A program made the position numbers and the translations under genes. A stretch of 45,197 bases of DNA, taken from Verrucomicrobiota bacterium (GTDB taxonomy: Bacteria; Verrucomicrobiota; Verrucomicrobiia; Verrucomicrobiales; Verrucomicrobiaceae). Under the pieces are notes generated by a model. That model did not search any database, had not been told where the DNA came from, and saw only the letters and a program-made list of their open reading frames with translations. Numbering within the stretch: the stretch's first letter is position 1; each line of letters starts with the position of its first letter. The stretch is taken from the NCBI GenBank assembly GCA_017301975.1, contig JAFLEI010000047.1:1-45197 (forward strand), in the 5' to 3' direction. Shown piece by piece: positions 25,952-34,830 of the stretch.

Positions 25952-27172
25952 TCAGCGCATCCAGCGCGGTTCGGAGATGCGGCCATAACCGCGCACGATG
26001 GAACGACGGTTGCCGCTGCGAAGGTCATGCACAAAGAGCTCACCGTGCTGGACATAAGTGATGAAATGTCCGTTCGGGCTCCAGGAGGGATGCTCGGCTC
26101 CGCCTGTCTGCACCACATTCACGCCGCCATTGGGGTAGGGCTTGATGGCGACGGTCCATTCCCCGCTGGTGCGCGTGGTGAAGGCGATGTGCCGCCCATC
26201 GGGCGACCACTCGGGATCCGTGCAAAAGTGGTAGCCGGTGCGCCAGCGAAACAGGCGCGAAGCTTGCCCCTCCTTCTGCGGGACTTCGACGATATACAGC
26301 TTTGGGCCGTCGCCATCATCACTGGAAAACACGATCTGACGACCATCCGGATGCCAGGAGGGGCTGGAGGGGGCACCCACGGAATCGCTCACACAGGCGG
26401 CGGTGTTGGTGTTGAGGTCGCTGACAAAAATCTCTGGATTGCCGATGAAGCTCATCACGGCGGCGAGGTGTGTTCCATCCGGGGAGAAGGCCGAGCCAAA
26501 GCTGCTGCCCGGGGTGTCGGTGACACCGCGTTCCCAGCCGACGTTCAGGTCCAGCAGACGGATGATGGGGAATCCGGTGCGGTAGCTTGTGAAGGCGATC
26601 ATGGATGAATCCGGCGAAAGCGAGGGGGCTACTGCTGCATGTTTGTCATGGGTGACCTGATGCACCTCACCGCCTTCCGCATCGCAGATGTAGATCTGGC
26701 GCTTGCCGCTGACATCGCTCACAAAAACGATGCGGCTGGTGGCCAGTCCGGGCCTGCCGGTGATGGTGTAAATGACGTCATCAGTGAGGGCCTTGAGGTT
26801 TTCATCCAGCCCTGGCGCTGCATAGCTGCGCTGAAAGAGATCCTTGCCTTTGGCATCCTTCAGGTTGCCGGTGACACGGCCGCCCACGGAGACGCCCTCC
26901 ACCACGAAGTCGGCCTTTTCGTCCGCACCGGCGACGAAGAACTCGCGTGAGTCCAGCAGCTCCTGATGCAGGGCCTGCTGGGCGCTGGCACCTGTGCCGC
27001 CGGAAAAGGTTCCCACGCGAATACGGGGCATGATTTTCTTCGACTCCTCCGTTTTGCTTTTGCTCCCGCCGAAGCTGAGCAGGCCGCGCAGTCTGTCCAT
27101 GACACCAGCCTCCGCCCGCAGGCCGTGGGACACGACGAGGGTGAGAGTGAGAAGCAGCGCGCGGGCGTTCAT
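25952..27172 (-). CDS. tolB: TolB, periplasmic beta-propeller of Tol-Pal
   Basis: The 406-residue protein has a signal peptide (MNARALLLTLTLVVSHGLRA), an N-terminal alpha/beta domain and repeated WD-like propeller blades, each with SPDGxxIAFTS-type loops (SPDSSMIAFTS, SPDGTHLAAV, HPDGRQIVFSS, SPDGRHIAFTT, SPNGHFITYV). TolB shuttles between Pal and the outer membrane and binds TolA. It sits between tolA and pal in the usual order. Confidence 0.93.
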   Translation of the reverse strand: MNARALLLTLTLVVSHGLRAEAGVMDRLRGLLSFGGSKSKTEESKKIMPRIRVGTFSGGTGASAQQALHQELLDSREFFVAGADEKADFVVEGVSVGGRVTGNLKDAKGKDLFQRSYAAPGLDENLKALTDDVIYTITGRPGLATSRIVFVSDVSGKRQIYICDAEGGEVHQVTHDKHAAVAPSLSPDSSMIAFTSYRTGFPIIRLLDLNVGWERGVTDTPGSSFGSAFSPDGTHLAAVMSFIGNPEIFVSDLNTNTAACVSDSVGAPSSPSWHPDGRQIVFSSDDGDGPKLYIVEVPQKEGQASRLFRWRTGYHFCTDPEWSPDGRHIAFTTRTSGEWTVAIKPYPNGGVNVVQTGGAEHPSWSPNGHFITYVQHGELFVHDLRSGNRRSIVRGYGRISEPRWMR

Positions 27173-27180
27173 GCAGGGGG

Positions 27181-28050
27181 TCAGGGCAGTAGAATGAAGT
27201 TCAGTTCCAGATCGTAGCTGTCTTTGGAGTAATTAGAAGGCAGGGTTGTGGAAATTTTTTTCACTTTTGCGGCGGCTTCGAGAATGGACTGGTCCAGAAC
27301 ATGCGAGCCGGAAAACTTGTTCATCTGAGATTTCAAGACCGTGCCATCCTTGCCGATGGAGATGTTCAGCCGGCCTTCGCGCTGGCCCTCAGGCACGTTC
27401 TCGATGGGGGGGGCTGTCCAGCCACTTAGGAATGCTGCATTGACCGCTTCATCGACGGCGTCCAGATCCGCCTCCTCCGGGGCGGGGGCGGCGATGTCGG
27501 GGGGCGGGATGGCCGAGGGGCGCAGCGTGTTGAGACGGGCGATGTCCATCAGCGTTGGGCTGGTGATGGGTGGAACAGGCGCGCCAAACGTCGTGGTTCC
27601 CGCACGCTTTTCCGGCGCTCTGCGCAGAGTGATGCTGCGATTGGCCGAAGGTTTTGGCTGCGACCCGGGAGTCCCTGCGAACAAGGGGACCCCGGCGGTG
27701 TTTGGCACGGGCTCCATTTGATGCTGCTGAGGCGGGGCGGCGATCAGGGTGGCTTTTTGCACCGGGGGTTCGGCGGCAGGCTTGGGCGGGGCGGCAGGGG
27801 CCTTCTTCTCAGTCCTGGCGGAGGCTGTGGTTTGAGGCCGAGGCGGAGGAGCTGACAAAGGAACCTGAGATTTGAAGTCGCCGGGGTTCATCCAGGCAAG
27901 CTTGGAGGTCCTGTCATCACGCTTGAGGCTGCCGACATTCTGCCACCACCACCAGACACCAAACGCCGCGGCCAGATGCAGCGAAACGATGACAAACACC
28001 GCTGCTGAGATTGGCTCCAGCGTGGTAGGACGTTTACGGTTCATCTTCAA
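27181..28050 (-). CDS. tolA: TolA/TonB-like energy-transducing protein
   Basis: The 289-residue protein has one N-terminal membrane helix (about 17-38, including SLHLAAAFGVWWWW), a Pro/Ala-rich periplasmic spacer (60-210), and a C-terminal TonB/TolA domain (about 215-289) with GRLNISIGKDGTVLKSQ and LDQSILEAAAKVKK. It links TolQR in the inner membrane to TolB and Pal. The spacer is proline-rich instead of the helical type seen in enterobacterial TolA. It immediately follows tolR. Confidence 0.88.
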   Translation of the reverse strand: MKMNRKRPTTLEPISAAVFVIVSLHLAAAFGVWWWWQNVGSLKRDDRTSKLAWMNPGDFKSQVPLSAPPPRPQTTASARTEKKAPAAPPKPAAEPPVQKATLIAAPPQQHQMEPVPNTAGVPLFAGTPGSQPKPSANRSITLRRAPEKRAGTTTFGAPVPPITSPTLMDIARLNTLRPSAIPPPDIAAPAPEEADLDAVDEAVNAAFLSGWTAPPIENVPEGQREGRLNISIGKDGTVLKSQMNKFSGSHVLDQSILEAAAKVKKISTTLPSNYSKDSYDLELNFILLP

Positions 28051-28479
28051 TCAAGGGGCGTCGGCATGGGTCGTGACGGCGGTTTTTTGAATGCCCGCCG
28101 ATTCCAGCAGTTTCATCGTTTCGACCAGCTGCTGCACCGGCAGATCGCGGTGCATGCGCACTTCGATGCCGAGGCCGGGTTTGCGCTGGGCGAGCTGCTT
28201 TAAAGATACGGGAAGATCCGTGCGCGCAAGCATCGCCCCGTTCAAAGTGACGGATTGGTCGCTGTTCACCACCAGCACCATGGTTTCCGACGGAGCAGGT
28301 GCGCTGGCAGGGGCGGGAGAAAGTGCGGCAGGCGCGGCGGTCAGCATCGCCTTGTCTGCCTTGAGGAGCGGGGCGGCCAGCAAAAAAACAAACAGCAGCA
28401 CCAGCACCAGATCCATCAGCGGAGTGATGCTGATCTCGGTGATGAGGCGGAGCTGATGCCTGTTGGAGTGGCGTTTCAT
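28051..28479 (-). CDS. tolR: TolR/ExbD-type proton channel subunit
   Basis: The 142-residue protein has a single N-terminal membrane helix with the conserved Asp in ITPLMDLVLVLLFVFLLA, and a periplasmic domain ending LLESAGIQKTAVTTHA. The Asp carries protons through the TolQ ring. It overlaps tolQ by four bases and directly abuts tolA. Confidence 0.93.
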   Translation of the reverse strand: MKRHSNRHQLRLITEISITPLMDLVLVLLFVFLLAAPLLKADKAMLTAAPAALSPAPASAPAPSETMVLVVNSDQSVTLNGAMLARTDLPVSLKQLAQRKPGLGIEVRMHRDLPVQQLVETMKLLESAGIQKTAVTTHADAP

Positions 28480-29327
28480 GCGCGGGCGTGAACGGCGTGC
28501 ATTGACGAGGGAAGGGGGGAGGTGCTGGAGCCGGTAAAGGCGGGCATCGAAGGGCTGCCGAGCGCGCTCATGCTGGGCAGGGCTTCGTTGGTGAAACGAT
28601 GGTCCACAAAGGTGCGGTCAAAGCCTGCGTTGAGCTCGCTGGCGAAGTTGTCGAGGCGCACGACCATGCCGCGGATGCGGTTTACCAGCGCATTGTAACC
28701 GACCATGCTGGGGATGGCGACCAGGAGGCCCAGTACCGTGGTGACCAGGGCGGTGGTGATGCCCGGCGCCAGGGTGGCGAGCGTGGCGGTGCTGCTGACA
28801 GAGGTCATCGTGCTGAAGGTGTCCAGAATGCCCCATACGGTGCCCAGCAGACCGAGGAATGGCGCGCTGCTCAGAGTGGTGGCCACCCAGCTCATGCGGG
28901 CTTCGAGCCGCAGCGCCGCCTCGGCCACGCTGCGCTCCATGGCCACTTGAACGGCGTTCATCTGGGAAGGCGTGATGCGGCCGGCACCTTGGAGTCGTGC
29001 GGCAAAGGTTGTGCCAGGCTCATCTTCACCCAGAAGGTACCAGGACATCTCGCGGCAGGCTGCGTGGTAGATGTGGTAGAAGGAGGAAAACTCATGGGGT
29101 TCGCGCTGCTGGTAGAGCTCCAGTGCGTGGTTGCTCTCACGATATTCGCGCAGAAAGGAGAGGTTGGCCTTATGCACGCGGGAGAGCAGGAAGTGCTTGC
29201 TGAGGATGACCGCCCAGCTGGTGATGGAGAACAAAGCGAGGAGGCCGCAGATGATCCAGCAGGTCAAATTGCTATGTTCGAGGCCGTATTGCAGGCCGGG
29301 GGAGAGAAAAGATTCCATGGGCGGCAT
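28476..29327 (-). CDS. tolQ: TolQ/ExbB/MotA-family proton channel protein
   Basis: The 283-residue inner-membrane protein has three hydrophobic helices. The family segment APFLGLLGTVWGILDTF is followed by APGITTALVTTVLGLLVAIP, matching TolQ/ExbB. It uses the proton gradient to drive TolA during outer-membrane constriction. It is the first gene of the operon. The ATG at 29327 and another three codons later are both possible starts. Confidence 0.94.
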   Translation of the reverse strand: MPPMESFLSPGLQYGLEHSNLTCWIICGLLALFSITSWAVILSKHFLLSRVHKANLSFLREYRESNHALELYQQREPHEFSSFYHIYHAACREMSWYLLGEDEPGTTFAARLQGAGRITPSQMNAVQVAMERSVAEAALRLEARMSWVATTLSSAPFLGLLGTVWGILDTFSTMTSVSSTATLATLAPGITTALVTTVLGLLVAIPSMVGYNALVNRIRGMVVRLDNFASELNAGFDRTFVDHRFTNEALPSMSALGSPSMPAFTGSSTSPLPSSMHAVHARA

Positions 29328-29582
29328 TGCGTGAGAAGGAGGTGCTGCTAGTTAAAAGACCTTAATAGTCGGGCGTCAACCCGGGAGTGAGAGGAGAATG
29401 GTGGGGTACGATGTGCTGCGGGGGGGGGCTGCACCACGTTCTGTGCGCAGTGCCAAGGGCGGCAGGTGAGGCAATCTTTTAGCATCGCCTGAGTCATCCC
29501 CCCGCCGAATACGAAGCGCTTCTTGCACCCGGCCCGTTTCTTGCTTCTGTGAACACCCCTGAATCACCCCCTATAACCACAG

Positions 29583-30614
29583 ATGCCCGTAGCCACACCC
29601 GCCCAGTACCGTGCCATGCTTGATGCCGCCCAGAAGGGTGGTTATGCCTATCCTGCGATCAATGTCACCTCCATCACGACCATCAACGGCGCGCTGAAGG
29701 CTTTTGCAGAGTCGAAGTCCGACGGCATCATCCAGGTTTCCACGGGCGGCGGCGAGTTTGCCTCCGGCACCGCTCTCAAAGATCAGGCCTTTGGGGCCAT
29801 CGTCCTCGCTGAGGCCGCCCACCGTCTGGCTGAGAAGTACAACATCCTTGTCGGCCTGCACACCGACCACTGCCAGCCGAAGAAGGTGGACAGCTTCCTG
29901 AAGCCCCTCATCGCCGAGACCGCCAAGCGCCGCGCTGCGGGTCTGAACAACCTTTTCCAGAGCCACATGCTCGACGCCTCGGAACTGCCGCTGGCCGAAA
30001 ACATGCGCCTTTCCAAGGAACTGCTCGAAGAGTGCGTGAAGCACGAAATCATCCTCGAAGTCGAAGCCGGCGTCGTCGGTGGTGAGGAAGACGGCCATGA
30101 CACCAGCGGTGTCGCCGCCGACAAGCTTTACACCACCCCCGAAGACATGGTGGAAGTGTATGAGACCCTCAGTGGCATCGGCCGTTTCATGTTCGCCGCC
30201 ACCTTTGGCAACGTGCATGGCAGCTACAAGCCCGGCGCTGTGAAGCTCAAGCCCACCATCCTGCGCGACGGCCAGGCCGCAGTGACCGCCAAGCACGGTG
30301 CCAAGGCTGAGATGGACCTCGTCTTCCACGGCGGTTCCGGCTCCCTCCTTGAAGAAATCCGCGAAACCCTCGGCTACGGCGTGGTGAAGATGAACATCGA
30401 CACCGACACCCAGTATGCCTTCACCCGTCCGATCGTGGACCACATGATGAAGAACTACGCAGGCGTCCTCAAGATCGACGGCGAAGTGGGCGACAAGAAG
30501 ACCTACGACCCACGCAGCTACCTCAAGAAGGGCGAACAGGGCCTCTGCGACCGCATGAAGGAAGCCTGCAACGACCTGCTGAGCACTGGCAAGACGATTT
30601 TTGGGACGGTGTAA
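29583..30614 (+). CDS. fba: Class II fructose-bisphosphate aldolase
   Basis: The 343-residue enzyme has the family's zinc and catalytic motif HTDHC (93-97: catalytic Asp95, zinc His96), VEAGVVGGEEDG, FGNVHG and FHGGSGS, which bind zinc, Na+ and the phosphate. It splits fructose 1,6-bisphosphate to two trioses in glycolysis and gluconeogenesis. The length and sequence suit the long FbaA-type form with an extra N-terminal region. A strong hairpin follows at 30631-30667. It is divergent to tolQ across 255 bp. Confidence 0.95.
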   Translation: MPVATPAQYRAMLDAAQKGGYAYPAINVTSITTINGALKAFAESKSDGIIQVSTGGGEFASGTALKDQAFGAIVLAEAAHRLAEKYNILVGLHTDHCQPKKVDSFLKPLIAETAKRRAAGLNNLFQSHMLDASELPLAENMRLSKELLEECVKHEIILEVEAGVVGGEEDGHDTSGVAADKLYTTPEDMVEVYETLSGIGRFMFAATFGNVHGSYKPGAVKLKPTILRDGQAAVTAKHGAKAEMDLVFHGGSGSLLEEIRETLGYGVVKMNIDTDTQYAFTRPIVDHMMKNYAGVLKIDGEVGDKKTYDPRSYLKKGEQGLCDRMKEACNDLLSTGKTIFGTV

Positions 30615-30630
30615 AGCCCATTCAAAGCAC

Positions 30631-30667
30631 GACAGCCGGGCATTTGTTTAACAAATGCCCGGCTGTC
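30631..30667 (+). terminator. Hairpin terminator after fba
   Basis: GACAGCCGGGCATTTG pairs with CAAATGCCCGGCTGTC (16 bp, with loop TTTAA). It begins 17 bases after the aldolase stop. A short T-run (TGCTTTT) follows, enough for a rho-independent terminator. Confidence 0.8.
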
Positions 30668-30721
30668 TGCTTTTCAGGCGGGCAGGTGGCCTTTGCAACG
30701 GCTGCTCAATGGCGGACATTG

Positions 30722-31234
30722 TTATTTGACCATTTTCTTTTCCGGGAAATCAAACTTCTGGAGATCGTCCTTCGGATAAATCTTTGCCGCCCTTTGCTCT
30801 CCCTGGCCAAACACCACGATCACACGCTTCCATTTGCCAGCACCCTTTTTGATGGCCTGTGGGATTCCAAAGTAAAAGCTGTATTTTTTGCCAGCTTCGT
30901 AGGTGGTGGGCCGTGGAATCGTCCCGCCATTGCCTGCGTTCACACTGGAAGGTTTGCCTGCGGTGAAGATCAATTTTCCATCGGCGGAATAAAAGTAGGC
31001 TTTGATATCAACTCCTTCTGCTGGGGAGGCGGGACTGGCCGAAACCTTGGCCTCAATGGCTTCCGTTCCGTTAAGCCAAGCACCATCGACAAAGACGCTC
31101 GCCGTGGAAGAACTGACCAGATCGACTTGGAAGTGAGACTGAGACTGGGCTGGCTGAGACTGAGTCGACCCAGACTGAGCCATGGCTGGCAAAGCGGTAA
31201 GAAGCAGGCTGAGGAGTGGAAGTAATGTTTTCAT
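30722..31234 (-). CDS. Secreted hypothetical protein
   Basis: From the ATG at 31234 the product is 170 residues with signal peptide MKTLLPLLSLLLTALPAMA. A Gln/Ser linker (SGSTQSQPAQSQ, reflecting a GAGACTGA-type repeat in DNA) precedes a beta-rich domain (DLVSSSTASVFVDGAWLNGTEAIEAKV). I recognise no family. It is convergent with fba; the fba terminator lies between them. Confidence 0.75.
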   Translation of the reverse strand: MKTLLPLLSLLLTALPAMAQSGSTQSQPAQSQSHFQVDLVSSSTASVFVDGAWLNGTEAIEAKVSASPASPAEGVDIKAYFYSADGKLIFTAGKPSSVNAGNGGTIPRPTTYEAGKKYSFYFGIPQAIKKGAGKWKRVIVVFGQGEQRAAKIYPKDDLQKFDFPEKKMVK

Positions 31235-31445
31235 GAGGCGATTAAATGGAATCGTATGAGATTTACTCGAAAAGCGTAGCATGCTTCAAGATAAAACGTC
31301 ATTCTGATTCGCCATATTTCCATGCTGATGCTGTTGTTGCATAGCTATTAGCTGCCCTGGCCCCGTGTTCTGCGTTTCCCATCTTGCGGCCACCTGCGGA
31401 CTGCATCATAAACAGATGATGAAATCCCATCTTCCGAATCATCCC

Positions 31446-32060
31446 ATGCAGATCTATCTCATTCGCCATGGCGAGGTGGAGGAGAAGTATCACAAGGTGT
31501 TTGGGGGCTCGCGGATTGACATGGGTTTGTCGCCGCTGGGGGTGCGCATGGGGGAGGCGGTGGCGACGTGGCTGAAGGACACGAAGCTGGAGGCGATCTA
31601 TGCCAGCCCGATGCTGCGCGTGCAGCAGACGCTGGCACCGCTGGCGAAGCAGAGCGGCCTGGAGCCGGAGCTGATGCCGGGACTGATGGAGATCGATTTC
31701 GGCGACTGGACCGGGAGCCGCTGGGATGAGGTGCAGACGAACTTCAACGCGAGCGCGTTTGACTGGCTGGAGATCATCGAGAACAACGGGATCGCGAATG
31801 GCGAGAGCATCGACAGCCTGATGGCACGGGTGCAGGAGTGTCTGCTGCAGATCATCCGGGCGCACCCGCACCAGAAGGTGGCGATCTTTTGCCATGGCGG
31901 CATCATTCGCGTGATGATCGCGCTGCTGCTGCAGATGCCGCTGAAGCACATGGCGTTTTTCAACATCGAGTACGGCAGCATCAGCCTGGTGGAGCTGCTG
32001 CCGGAGCGGAAGCATGCGGTGGAGATTGAGCTGCTGAATTATCAGCCGCCGGTGGCTTGA
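31446..32060 (+). CDS. Histidine phosphatase family protein
   Basis: The 204-residue protein starts MQIYLIRHGEVEEKYHKV, the RHG motif whose His is phosphorylated. A second catalytic His is in IFCHGGIIRVMI. It fits the phosphoglycerate-mutase/CobC-like phosphatase family. The natural substrate is unknown. The start at 31446 is chosen over 31365 because it puts the RHG strand at the N-terminus; both remain possible. Confidence 0.9.
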   Translation: MQIYLIRHGEVEEKYHKVFGGSRIDMGLSPLGVRMGEAVATWLKDTKLEAIYASPMLRVQQTLAPLAKQSGLEPELMPGLMEIDFGDWTGSRWDEVQTNFNASAFDWLEIIENNGIANGESIDSLMARVQECLLQIIRAHPHQKVAIFCHGGIIRVMIALLLQMPLKHMAFFNIEYGSISLVELLPERKHAVEIELLNYQPPVA

Positions 32061-32069
32061 ATTGAAGCT

Positions 32070-32121
32070 GACCAGTTGCGCGGCAACTGGTCAGAAGGAA
32101 CTCCAGTTGCGGCGCAACTGG
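32070..32121. repeat. Tandem hairpins sharing a CCAGTTGC/GCAACTGG stem
   Basis: Hairpin one (32070-32092): GACCAGTTGC, loop GCG, GCAACTGGTC. Hairpin two (32103-32121): CCAGTTGC, loop GGC, GCAACTGG. They lie between convergent genes (stops at 32060 and 32129) and could end transcription from both sides or be a repeat element. Only a short T-run (TTTT, 32127-32130) follows. Confidence 0.6.
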
Positions 32122-32128
32122 ACAACTT

Positions 32129-33229
32129 TTAGTAATTCAACGGCTTCAGCTCGGGCAGGAGGAACTTGCCGTCTTTGCGGATGAGCTTGCCGTCGAAGTG
32201 GATTTCACCACCGCCGTATTCGGGGCGCTGAATGTTGACGAGGTCCCAGTGGACCTGGCTGCGGTTGCCGTTGTCGGCGACGCCTTCGTAGGCCTGGCCG
32301 GGGGTGAAGTGGAAGCTGCCGGCGATCTTTTCGTCAAAGAGGATGTCGCGCATGGGCTCCTTGATCTCGCGGTTAAAGCCAATGGCGAATTCGCCGATGT
32401 AGCGGGCGCCTTCGTCGCTGTCGAGAATCTTGTTGATGGCGGGCGTGTTGTTGGCGGTGGCGTTGACGATTTTGCCCTTGTTGAATTCGAGCTTCACCGT
32501 GTCAAAAGCGATGCCCTGGTAGATGGTGGGTGCGTTGTAGCTGATGACGCCTTCGACGCTGTCTTTGACGGGGGCACTGAAGACTTCGCCGTCGGGGATG
32601 TTGTGGTTGCCGCCGCAGGCGATGGCCTTGAGGCCTTTGAGGCTGAAGTTCAGGTCGGTGCCCGGGCCGGTGATGTGGACGTGCTTGGTCTTGTCCATGA
32701 GCTGCTTCAGCGCCTTCATGGCGGGGAGGAGGGCGGCGTAGTCGAGCAGGCAGACGCGGAAGAAGAAGTCTTCAAAGGCCTGAGTGCTCATGCCGGCCTG
32801 CTGGGCCATGGAGGCGGTGGGCCAGCGCAGGACGACCCAGCGGCTGTTGTTCACGCGCTCGTTCTGCACGGGGCGCAGCTTGGCCATGACCATCTTCATT
32901 TGTTCGGGCGGCACGTCGGCGGCTTCGGTGATGTTGTGGCTGCCGCGCACGGCGATGTAGCAGTCGGTCTGCTTCATGAGGGCGAGGTTGTTTTCCGCGA
33001 TGATGTCATACTGCTTCTCGCTGGCATGAATCATCTGCTCGCGGGTGAGCACGGCGTCATTGATGCGGACCATGGGCAGGCCGCCGACGGCGACGACTTC
33101 GCGGATGAGGCTCTGGCCCACGGTGTTCGGCACGTCGAAGAGATCGATCCAGACGAGGTCGCCTTTTTTAACCTTGGTGGAGTAGCGGACGAGCTGGCGT
33201 GAGAGGGCGTCGATTCTTGGGTCGTGCAT
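32129..33229 (-). CDS. M29 family aminopeptidase
   Basis: The 366-residue product begins MHDPRIDALSRQLVRYSTKV. The C-terminal metal-ligand pattern of the M29 (AmpS/PepS) peptidases is present: NIPDGEVFSAP, IGEFAIGFN, SFHFTPGQAYEG and QVHWDLV. Length agrees with the family. These are cytosolic two-metal aminopeptidases. The start at 33229 removes a long N-terminal extension that overlaps the divergent DUF3108 gene. Confidence 0.9.
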   Translation of the reverse strand: MHDPRIDALSRQLVRYSTKVKKGDLVWIDLFDVPNTVGQSLIREVVAVGGLPMVRINDAVLTREQMIHASEKQYDIIAENNLALMKQTDCYIAVRGSHNITEAADVPPEQMKMVMAKLRPVQNERVNNSRWVVLRWPTASMAQQAGMSTQAFEDFFFRVCLLDYAALLPAMKALKQLMDKTKHVHITGPGTDLNFSLKGLKAIACGGNHNIPDGEVFSAPVKDSVEGVISYNAPTIYQGIAFDTVKLEFNKGKIVNATANNTPAINKILDSDEGARYIGEFAIGFNREIKEPMRDILFDEKIAGSFHFTPGQAYEGVADNGNRSQVHWDLVNIQRPEYGGGEIHFDGKLIRKDGKFLLPELKPLNY

Positions 33230-33295
33230 GATGGAGGGACTGTGGCGGAAAAGACGCGGACTGGCAAAAGGGAAAATTGAGTGAATACTGGGCGC

Positions 33296-34159
33296 ATGCG
33301 CTTTCCGCTCCTCATCCTCCTTGGTGTGCTGGGCCAATCTCTGACCTGCGCCCAGACGCCGGAATGGGTCAAAGAGCTCACGCCAGGTACTGCCGGAACC
33401 CACAGGAAGGTCCCGCCCTGCAAGCTGACTTTTGACATCGGCTGGAGCCATGTGATGACGGCCGGGCAGGCCACGCTGACGGTGCGTGAGGCTGGAAATT
33501 TCTGGCGTGCCGATGCCACCGCTGCGAGCACAGGCCTGGCGCGCACGCTTTGGAAGTACGATTGTGAGATGACCTCCATCATGCATCGTGGCGATCTACG
33601 GGCGCACTATCTGCAGCACCGCGAAACGGACAGCGCCGAAACCTGCCGCTACCGGGTGTCATTTGAGAGGCATCGAGTCATCACCGAGACGCATGTGGAG
33701 CCGGTGAAGGGCACGCCGGGCCAATCGACCGCCGTGTGCCCCTATGGCCCCATGGATGACATTCTCTCTGTGATCCTCTATGTGCGCAGTCTGGAACTGA
33801 AGGACGGGCAGAAAATCACGCGCGTGGTGCAGCCCTGGGACACGCCTTATCTGACCACCTTTGAGGTGCTGGGGCGTGAGACCATTGTGTATGGCGGGGA
33901 AAAGCGGCCCTGCATCAAGCTGGGGCTGCAGATTCGGAAGATCGACCGCACGACGCTGGCACTGAGCGCCTACAAAAAGATGAAGACGGCCACGATCTGG
34001 GTCTCCGATGATGAGCTGCGCATTCCCATCGAGATGAATGCCAGTGTCTTTGTGGGGTTCATGTTTGCGCGGCTGACGAAGTTTGAAACGCTCAGCGGCA
34101 AAGAGGCGAAGGCCTCCCTGCCTGAAAGCACGACGGTCAAGCCACCGCCTGCCCCCTGA
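33296..34159 (+). CDS. DUF3108 domain secreted protein
   Basis: The 287-residue product has signal peptide MRFPLLILLGVLGQSLTCAQ and a DUF3108-type beta domain: CKLTFDIGWSHVMTAGQATLTVREAG, then DDILSVILYVRSLELKDGQK and ATIWVSDDELRIPIEMNASV. DUF3108 proteins are outer-membrane-associated and of unknown function. The start is 66 bp from the divergent aminopeptidase start. The stop is two bases from the convergent stop at 34162. Confidence 0.85.
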   Translation: MRFPLLILLGVLGQSLTCAQTPEWVKELTPGTAGTHRKVPPCKLTFDIGWSHVMTAGQATLTVREAGNFWRADATAASTGLARTLWKYDCEMTSIMHRGDLRAHYLQHRETDSAETCRYRVSFERHRVITETHVEPVKGTPGQSTAVCPYGPMDDILSVILYVRSLELKDGQKITRVVQPWDTPYLTTFEVLGRETIVYGGEKRPCIKLGLQIRKIDRTTLALSAYKKMKTATIWVSDDELRIPIEMNASVFVGFMFARLTKFETLSGKEAKASLPESTTVKPPPAP

Positions 34160-34161
34160 GA

Positions 34162-34809
34162 TCAAGGAGCGGGAGCGGCTGCCTCGACGCTGATTTTGAT
34201 GTCGTCAAAGAACACGGGCTCGCCTGAGAAGGGCGTGGCCCAGATGGCGCATTTGCCCTGGCCTTTGAGGTTTTTTTCCGCGTGCTTGATGAGGGGCTCT
34301 GCGGGCTCTGCTGCATCGGCAGGCCAGGCTTTGCCGGTGATGGTCCAGGCGTCGCCCTCGGCCTTTTTGGCTTCGAGTTTGACCTTCACCCACACTTCGC
34401 TGGTCCAGGGGAAGGGGGCGGAGGCCAGCGTGTCGGTGCCCTTGATGAGATCGAGGGACTTTTTGGCGGGATTGACGATGAGGCGGTGGCCGCTCATGCC
34501 ATGAACGCTGACGCCGAAGCGGGGCGTGCTGCGGCCGCGCTTGATGGCCAGGATGCGGGCCTCGATGCTGGCATTGCCAGCGGCGGAGACGGCGAGCTGG
34601 GCGCTGGCATCGGTGATTGGATTGGGATCGATCACGATGGCCTTGTTGCCATCGCGTGCGGCGATTTTGATGGTGCCATCAACGACGAAAACTTCCTTCG
34701 GCGGCTCGCCTTCGGCCCAGTCGTCGGCTTTGATCTCGAACGATTGAAGCTGCTGGGCGTGAAGAGAGCAGGCGGTGAAGAGGCTTGCGGCGAGAAGCAG
34801 TCGTTTCAT
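34162..34809 (-). CDS. Secreted hypothetical protein, concanavalin/LamG-like
   Basis: The 215-residue product has signal peptide MKRLLLAASLFTACSLHAQ and beta strands such as IEARILAIKRGRSTPRFGVSV and VWVKVKLEAKKAEGDAWTITG, resembling the jellyroll of LamG/DUF1080-type glycan-binding domains. The family call is weak. It lies 21 bp downstream of the class I aldolase gene and may be co-transcribed. Confidence 0.75.
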   Translation of the reverse strand: MKRLLLAASLFTACSLHAQQLQSFEIKADDWAEGEPPKEVFVVDGTIKIAARDGNKAIVIDPNPITDASAQLAVSAAGNASIEARILAIKRGRSTPRFGVSVHGMSGHRLIVNPAKKSLDLIKGTDTLASAPFPWTSEVWVKVKLEAKKAEGDAWTITGKAWPADAAEPAEPLIKHAEKNLKGQGKCAIWATPFSGEPVFFDDIKISVEAAAPAP

Positions 34810-34830
34810 GGCGGTGAAAACGAAACTGCC

